From assembly GCF_018130615.1 (NCBI RefSeq), contig NZ_JAFCKB010000004.1, positions 411,699 through 475,698 on the forward strand: 64,000 nt of DNA. Direction: 5' to 3'. Below the pieces are notes generated by a model, which searched no databases, was not told where the DNA came from, and saw only the letters and a list, made by a program, of their open reading frames with translations. This document shows positions 60,177 through 64,000 of this stretch, one piece after another (positions within the stretch are counted from its first letter, which is position 1; every line of letters begins with the position of its first letter). This DNA is from Bradyrhizobium manausense (GTDB lineage: Bacteria; Pseudomonadota; Alphaproteobacteria; Rhizobiales; Xanthobacteraceae). The position numbers were made by a program, and so were the translations under genes.

Positions 60177-62471
60177 TTAGCGGAGCAGCTGGAGCACGCT
60201 CTGCTGCGAGGTGTTGGCCAGTGACAGCGCGGAGACCGCGATCGACTGGCGGGTCGACAGCGCCTGGCTGTTGGCCGCCTCGACGTTGGTGTCGGCCAAG
60301 GTCAGGTTCGACGAGCCGGTCTGCAGCACGTTGATCAGGTTCTTGTTGAAGTCCTGACGGATCTGCACGACCGAGAGGTTCGAACCGAGGCTCGAAGCCT
60401 CCGAGCGCAGCGTGCTCGACGCGGCGTTCAGGTTGGTCAGCACCTTGTTGGACGCGGCGTTGTCGATGAAGTCGACGCCGACGGTCAGCGCGGCAAGGCC
60501 CAGGCCCTTGGAGTTGTAGGTCACGCCGGTGATGTTCAGGCTCGACTTGCCGGTCTCGTCGAACACCAGCTTGAGCTGATCTCCGTTCAGCAGGTTGACG
60601 CCGTTGAACGAGGAGTCCTGCGAGGTCGTGTCGATCTGGTTCAGGATGTTGTTGTACTGAGACACCAGATTGGCACGGGCCGTCTGCGCAACAGCATCCT
60701 GGACGGGAGTGGAAGCCGTCGAGAACGTCAGCGCCGTGGTGAGCGTGCCGCCGATCGCACCGCCCGCAGCAGTCGAGCCGATCGTCGAGGACGCGTAGTC
60801 GTTGGAGGCGGTGATGGTCAGCAAGCCGTTGGCATCGATCGTCGCCGCCAGGTTGTTGGCCTGAAGCTGGGTGTTGAGTTGATCGAGCGTCTTGACCGTA
60901 CCGTTGGTGCCGTCGCCGAAGGTGACGTTGACCGCCGTGCCGCCGTTGAAGGAGGTGAAGGTCAAGGTCTTGCCGGCAATGCCGCCGATGCCGGAGGTGC
61001 GCGCCGCGGTGAACGCGGTCGCGTTGCCGGTGTTGCCGGCCAGGCCGAGCGCGGACAAGGCATTGCCCGTGCCGGTGATCGACAGGTCGGCGTTGATGCC
61101 GGTGGACAGCTTGAGCTGGCCGGAGGTGTTGATCGTCGACGGAGCCTGGCCGACCGCGGTCGCGAGCGTGCCACCGCCGCTGCCGTTCAGGGTGAAGGTC
61201 TGCACGCCCGTCGCGAAGTCGATCGCCTTCAGCACGTCGGCGACCGTACCGGCCTGCAGATAGACCGTCGAGTTGCCGTTGCCGTCGGTGAGGACGTTGC
61301 CGGTGGCACCGAAGCCGCTCGGAACCGCCGGCGCATTGGTCGAGCCCGGGATCGGCGCGTTCTTGAACGTGATCACGTGACCGTCGACGTTGAGGGACGA
61401 GCCGTCCTGGATCAGCGAACCCAGCGAGCCGGACGTCGTCGTGCGCGTCACCGTGAAGACCGCATTGCCGCCACCCGTCGCACTGGTGAGGCCCAGCGAC
61501 TTCAGGAAGTCGGCCTTGCCGGTGATGCTGAGGTCAGCACCCGTCGAGCTCTTGATCGTCGCGATACCGGCAGCGATGGACGACGCGGTCGCGGTGCCGG
61601 AAGCTACGCCGATAGTGGCAACGCCGGTGCTGCTGATCGAGGCGGTCTGCACCCCGCTGGCGAGGTCGATCGCACTCAAGAGGTCGTTGACGGTTGCGAC
61701 CGGAGCACCCGTGGTGCCGAGATAGACGGTCGAGTTGCCGTTGCCGTCGGTGAGGATGCTGCTGTCGCCGGCCGAGTTGACACCCGAACCGGTCGGGATC
61801 GAGGTGCCGGTCGGCGCGCTGCCGGCGCGGAACGTGATGGTGTGGCCGTTGACGGTGAGCACGTCGCCGTCCGCCGGCGAGGAGCCGATCACGGTCGCAG
61901 CACCGCCGGTGCCGATCAGGGTCGCCGTACCCGACAGGTTGGTCGAGCCGTCGGCGGCCTTCACCGCCGCAGCAGCCGTGAAGCTGCCCTGCGCAGCGCT
62001 GCCCAGCGTGGAGCCGGAGGTGGCAGCGGTCGTACCGCCCGCCGCACCCGTGTAGAGCACGTTGCTGGCTGCGGTGGCGCTGGCATAGGAGGTCGTGCCG
62101 CGCAAGTCAGCCGCCGTCGCACCTGAGATCGTGGTGGAGACGTTGGACTTGGTGGAGTAACCGACGGTGGTCTGCAGCGCCTGGTTGGCGATCGACTTCG
62201 CGCTGTCGATCAGCTTCTGCAGCGAGGTCAGGCCGGTGTTGGCAGCCTGCAGCACCTGCACGCCGTTGGCGATGCCATCGAGCAGGTTGTTGATGTCGCT
62301 GGCGCGGTTGTCGAGCGACTGGGCGGTGAAGAAGTTGGTCGGATTGTCCAGGGCCGAGTTGACGCTCTTGCCGGTCGACAGACGGTTCTGTGTGGTGGCG
62401 AGAAGATCGGCGGTGGACTGGAGAGAGAGGAGGTTCTGACGAACCGACGCAGAGAGAACAATACCGGACAT
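60177..62471 (-). CDS. fliC: Large flagellin (copy 2 of at least 3)
   Basis: 764 residues with the same N- and C-terminal domains as copy 1 (MSGIVLSASVRQNLLSLQSTADLLATTQNRLSTGKSVNSALDNPTNFFTAQSL ... LTLADTNVEAANSQALSTRQSIAVSALSLANTSQQSVLQLLR) and the same central repeat logic (LIQDGSSLNVDGHVITFKNAPIPGS and VLTDGNGNSTVYLQ). It differs from copy 1 throughout the centre but closely matches copy 3. AAGGGTAAGAGTC precedes the ATG. Exported filament subunit. Confidence 0.95.
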   Translation of the reverse strand: MSGIVLSASVRQNLLSLQSTADLLATTQNRLSTGKSVNSALDNPTNFFTAQSLDNRASDINNLLDGIANGVQVLQAANTGLTSLQKLIDSAKSIANQALQTTVGYSTKSNVSTTISGATAADLRGTTSYASATAASNVLYTGAAGGTTAATSGSTLGSAAQGSFTAAAAVKAADGSTNLSGTATLIGTGGAATVIGSSPADGDVLTVNGHTITFRAGSAPTGTSIPTGSGVNSAGDSSILTDGNGNSTVYLGTTGAPVATVNDLLSAIDLASGVQTASISSTGVATIGVASGTATASSIAAGIATIKSSTGADLSITGKADFLKSLGLTSATGGGNAVFTVTRTTTSGSLGSLIQDGSSLNVDGHVITFKNAPIPGSTNAPAVPSGFGATGNVLTDGNGNSTVYLQAGTVADVLKAIDFATGVQTFTLNGSGGGTLATAVGQAPSTINTSGQLKLSTGINADLSITGTGNALSALGLAGNTGNATAFTAARTSGIGGIAGKTLTFTSFNGGTAVNVTFGDGTNGTVKTLDQLNTQLQANNLAATIDANGLLTITASNDYASSTIGSTAAGGAIGGTLTTALTFSTASTPVQDAVAQTARANLVSQYNNILNQIDTTSQDSSFNGVNLLNGDQLKLVFDETGKSSLNITGVTYNSKGLGLAALTVGVDFIDNAASNKVLTNLNAASSTLRSEASSLGSNLSVVQIRQDFNKNLINVLQTGSSNLTLADTNVEAANSQALSTRQSIAVSALSLANTSQQSVLQLLR

Positions 62472-62743
62472 GACTCTTACCCTTCTGGCTTACGCGTCTT
62501 CGTTCGATCGCTTCTGGATCGAGTGACGGCCACAGGGTGCGCGGACATGGCTAACAAAGGGTGAAACGAACGTCACTCTCATAAGCGCCGGTTCACCATA
62601 AAGCATTGCGGCGCGCTGGACGGTGTCGCAATCAGTCTGAAATCATTGGCGATTCCGCGCGCTTACGCTCCATTAACCATAACCGCTGGTTACTTTTTCG
62701 ATCGCTCTCCGCCTCTCGAATACCGATTGGCGAACAAAACAAA
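62472..62743. other. Intergenic region between flagellin copies 2 and 3
   Basis: A TTAACCAT (CtrA half-site type) lies at 62673-62680 and the variant ATGGCTAAC at 62547-62555. No full TTAA-N7-TTAA was found. It must hold the promoter of copy 2; no clear -35/-10 or sigma-28 match was seen. Confidence 0.5.
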
Positions 62744-62767
62744 GCGGCGGGGCCGAAGCCCCGCCGC
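62744..62767 (-). terminator. Terminator of the third flagellin gene
   Basis: GCGGCGGGGC pairs with GCCCCGCCGC around a CGAA tetraloop. On the minus strand it is followed by TTTGTTTTG. It lies 30 nt after the stop codon at 62797. Confidence 0.9.
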
Positions 62768-62796
62768 CAGATCTTGCTTGCGATGTCTGCCGCTTG

Positions 62797-64000
62797 TTAG
62801 CGGAGCAGCTGGAGCACGCTCTGCTGCGACTGGTTGGCCAGCGACAGCGCGGAGACCGCGATCGACTGGCGGGTCGACAGCGCCTGGCTGTTGGCCGCCT
62901 CGACGTTGGTGTCGGCCAAGGTCAGGTTCGACGAGCCGGTCTGCAGCACGTTGATCAGGTTCTTGTTGAAGTCCTGACGCACCTGCACGATCGTCAGGTT
63001 CGAACCGAGGGTCGAAGCCTCCGAGCGCAGCGTGCTCGACGCGGCGTTCAGGTTGGACAGCACCTTGTTGGTCGCGGAGTTGTCGATGAAGTCGACACCG
63101 CTGGTCAACGAGGCAAGGCCCAGACCCTTGGAGTTATAGGTCACGCCGGTGATGTTCAGGCTCGACTTGCCGGTCTCGTCGAACGTCAGCTTGAGCTGGT
63201 CGCCGTTCAGCAGGTTGACGCCGTTGAACGAGGAGTCCTGCGAGGTCGAGTCGATCTGGCTCAGGATGTTGTTGTACTGAGACACCAGGTTGGCGCGGGC
63301 CGTCTGGGCAACCGTGTCCTGGACGGGGCTGGAAGCCGTCGAGAACGTCAGTGCCGTGGTCAGCGTGCCGCCGATCGAACCACCTGCGCTGCTCGAACCG
63401 ATGGTCGAGGACGCGTAGTCGTTCGTCGTCGAGACCGTCAGCAGGCCGTTGGCGTCGATCGTCGCCGTCAGGTTGTTGGCCTGGAGCGAGCTATTGAGCT
63501 GATCGAGCGTCTTGACCGTACCGTTGGTGCCGTCGCCGAAGGTGACGTTGACCGCCGTGCCGCCGTTGAAGGAGGAGAAGGTCAAGGTCTTGCCGCTGAT
63601 GCCGCCGACGCCGGAGGTGCGGGCCGCAGTGAAGGCGGTCGCGCTGCCGGTGTTGCCGGCCAGGCCGAGCGCGGACAAGGCATTGCCCGTGCCGGTGATC
63701 GACAGGTCGGCATTGACGCCGGTGGACAGCTTGAGCTGGCCGGAGGCGTTGATCGACGAGGCGATCTGGCCCGAGGCGGTCGCAAGCGTACCACCGCCGC
63801 TGCCGTTCAGCGTGAAGGTCTGCACGCCCGTCGCGAAGTCAATCGCCTTCAGCACGTCGGCGACCGAGCCGGCCTGCAGATAGACCGTCGAGTTGCCGTT
63901 GCCGTCGGTGAGGACGTTGCCGCTGGCACCGAAGCCGCTCGGGACCGCCGGGGCATTGGTCGAGCCCGGGATCGGCGCGTTCTTGAACGTGATCACGTGA
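62797..64000 (-). CDS. fliC: Large flagellin (copy 3), 5' part beyond window
   Basis: About 401 residues of the C-terminal half are visible, from GHVITFKNAPIPGSTNAPAVPSGFG to SIAVSALSLANQSQQSVLQLLR. The protein is very similar to copy 2 over this stretch, with scattered substitutions (for example LTSGVDFIDNSATNKVLSN against LTVGVDFIDNAASNKVLTN). The frame is open to the window end; the start is outside. Exported filament subunit. Confidence 0.92.
   Translation of the reverse strand, partial: HVITFKNAPIPGSTNAPAVPSGFGASGNVLTDGNGNSTVYLQAGSVADVLKAIDFATGVQTFTLNGSGGGTLATASGQIASSINASGQLKLSTGVNADLSITGTGNALSALGLAGNTGSATAFTAARTSGVGGISGKTLTFSSFNGGTAVNVTFGDGTNGTVKTLDQLNSSLQANNLTATIDANGLLTVSTTNDYASSTIGSSSAGGSIGGTLTTALTFSTASSPVQDTVAQTARANLVSQYNNILSQIDSTSQDSSFNGVNLLNGDQLKLTFDETGKSSLNITGVTYNSKGLGLASLTSGVDFIDNSATNKVLSNLNAASSTLRSEASTLGSNLTIVQVRQDFNKNLINVLQTGSSNLTLADTNVEAANSQALSTRQSIAVSALSLANQSQQSVLQLLR

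Noticed and set aside
58344-62126. Long plus-strand frames (566 and 415 codons) opposite the flagellins
   Set aside because: They repeat in parallel because the flagellin genes are repeats; their sequence is low complexity and arises from the codon pattern of the sense strand.

Overview
This 64 kb window looks like chromosomal DNA of an alphaproteobacterium of the Bradyrhizobium/Rhodopseudomonas type. The evidence is the high G+C coding sequence, the GTCATTGCGAGC-type and GAGCATGATC...GATCATGCTC palindromic intergenic repeats, a CckA kinase, alphaproteobacterial flagellar regulators (FliX, FlaF), and very long (about 760 aa) tandem flagellins like those of the thick subpolar flagellum of Bradyrhizobium. 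No tRNA, rRNA, CRISPR array, transposase, prophage or plasmid function was seen.

Left part (1-32.6 kb): housekeeping and accessory genes. The most coherent block is a divergent locus around 7.9 kb. A SqrR/BigR-type persulfide-sensing ArsR regulator heads a leftward operon (regulator, RND adaptor, RND pump, AhpD-like protein). Facing it is a rightward operon encoding type I sulfide:quinone oxidoreductase, a TrxC-type thioredoxin, a DUF2892 membrane protein and a CcoG/FixG-like ferredoxin-type protein. A second regulatory unit at 15.9-20.0 kb has a TetR-family gene, a carotenoid cleavage oxygenase, a MAPEG protein and two polytopic membrane proteins. Four copies of a TTGACA-N-TGTAAA operator-like element lie at two promoters. 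Also present are GNAT, FrnE/DsbA, XRE (MmyB type), SET-domain, fumarase class I, LuxR, ICMT-like, GST, DUF1554 lectin-like and TIM44-like genes, and the cell-cycle hybrid kinase CckA.

Middle part (32.7-49.1 kb): flagellar genes. They run as flgB-flgC-fliE-fliQ-fliR-flhB (leftward), fliO-fliP (rightward), fliL-fliM-DUF6468-motE-like-giant TPR protein (leftward) and flgF-flgG-flgA-flgH (rightward, with a strong terminator). A non-flagellar insert (49.3-53.3 kb) holds a hydratase, a phytanoyl-CoA dioxygenase-like gene, dksA, and an NAD(P)-binding/HxlR divergent pair.

Right part (53.4-64 kb): fliX facing flgI-flgJ(cheL)-flgN-like, a FlaG-like gene, a small unknown gene with flaF, and three tandem leftward flagellin genes, the last cut by the window edge. 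TTAA-N7-TTAA (CtrA-type) boxes or close variants precede most flagellar operons. Two -24/-12 (sigma-54) promoters precede flgF and flgI. With cckA and fliX in the same window this points to a CckA-CtrA-controlled flagellar hierarchy.
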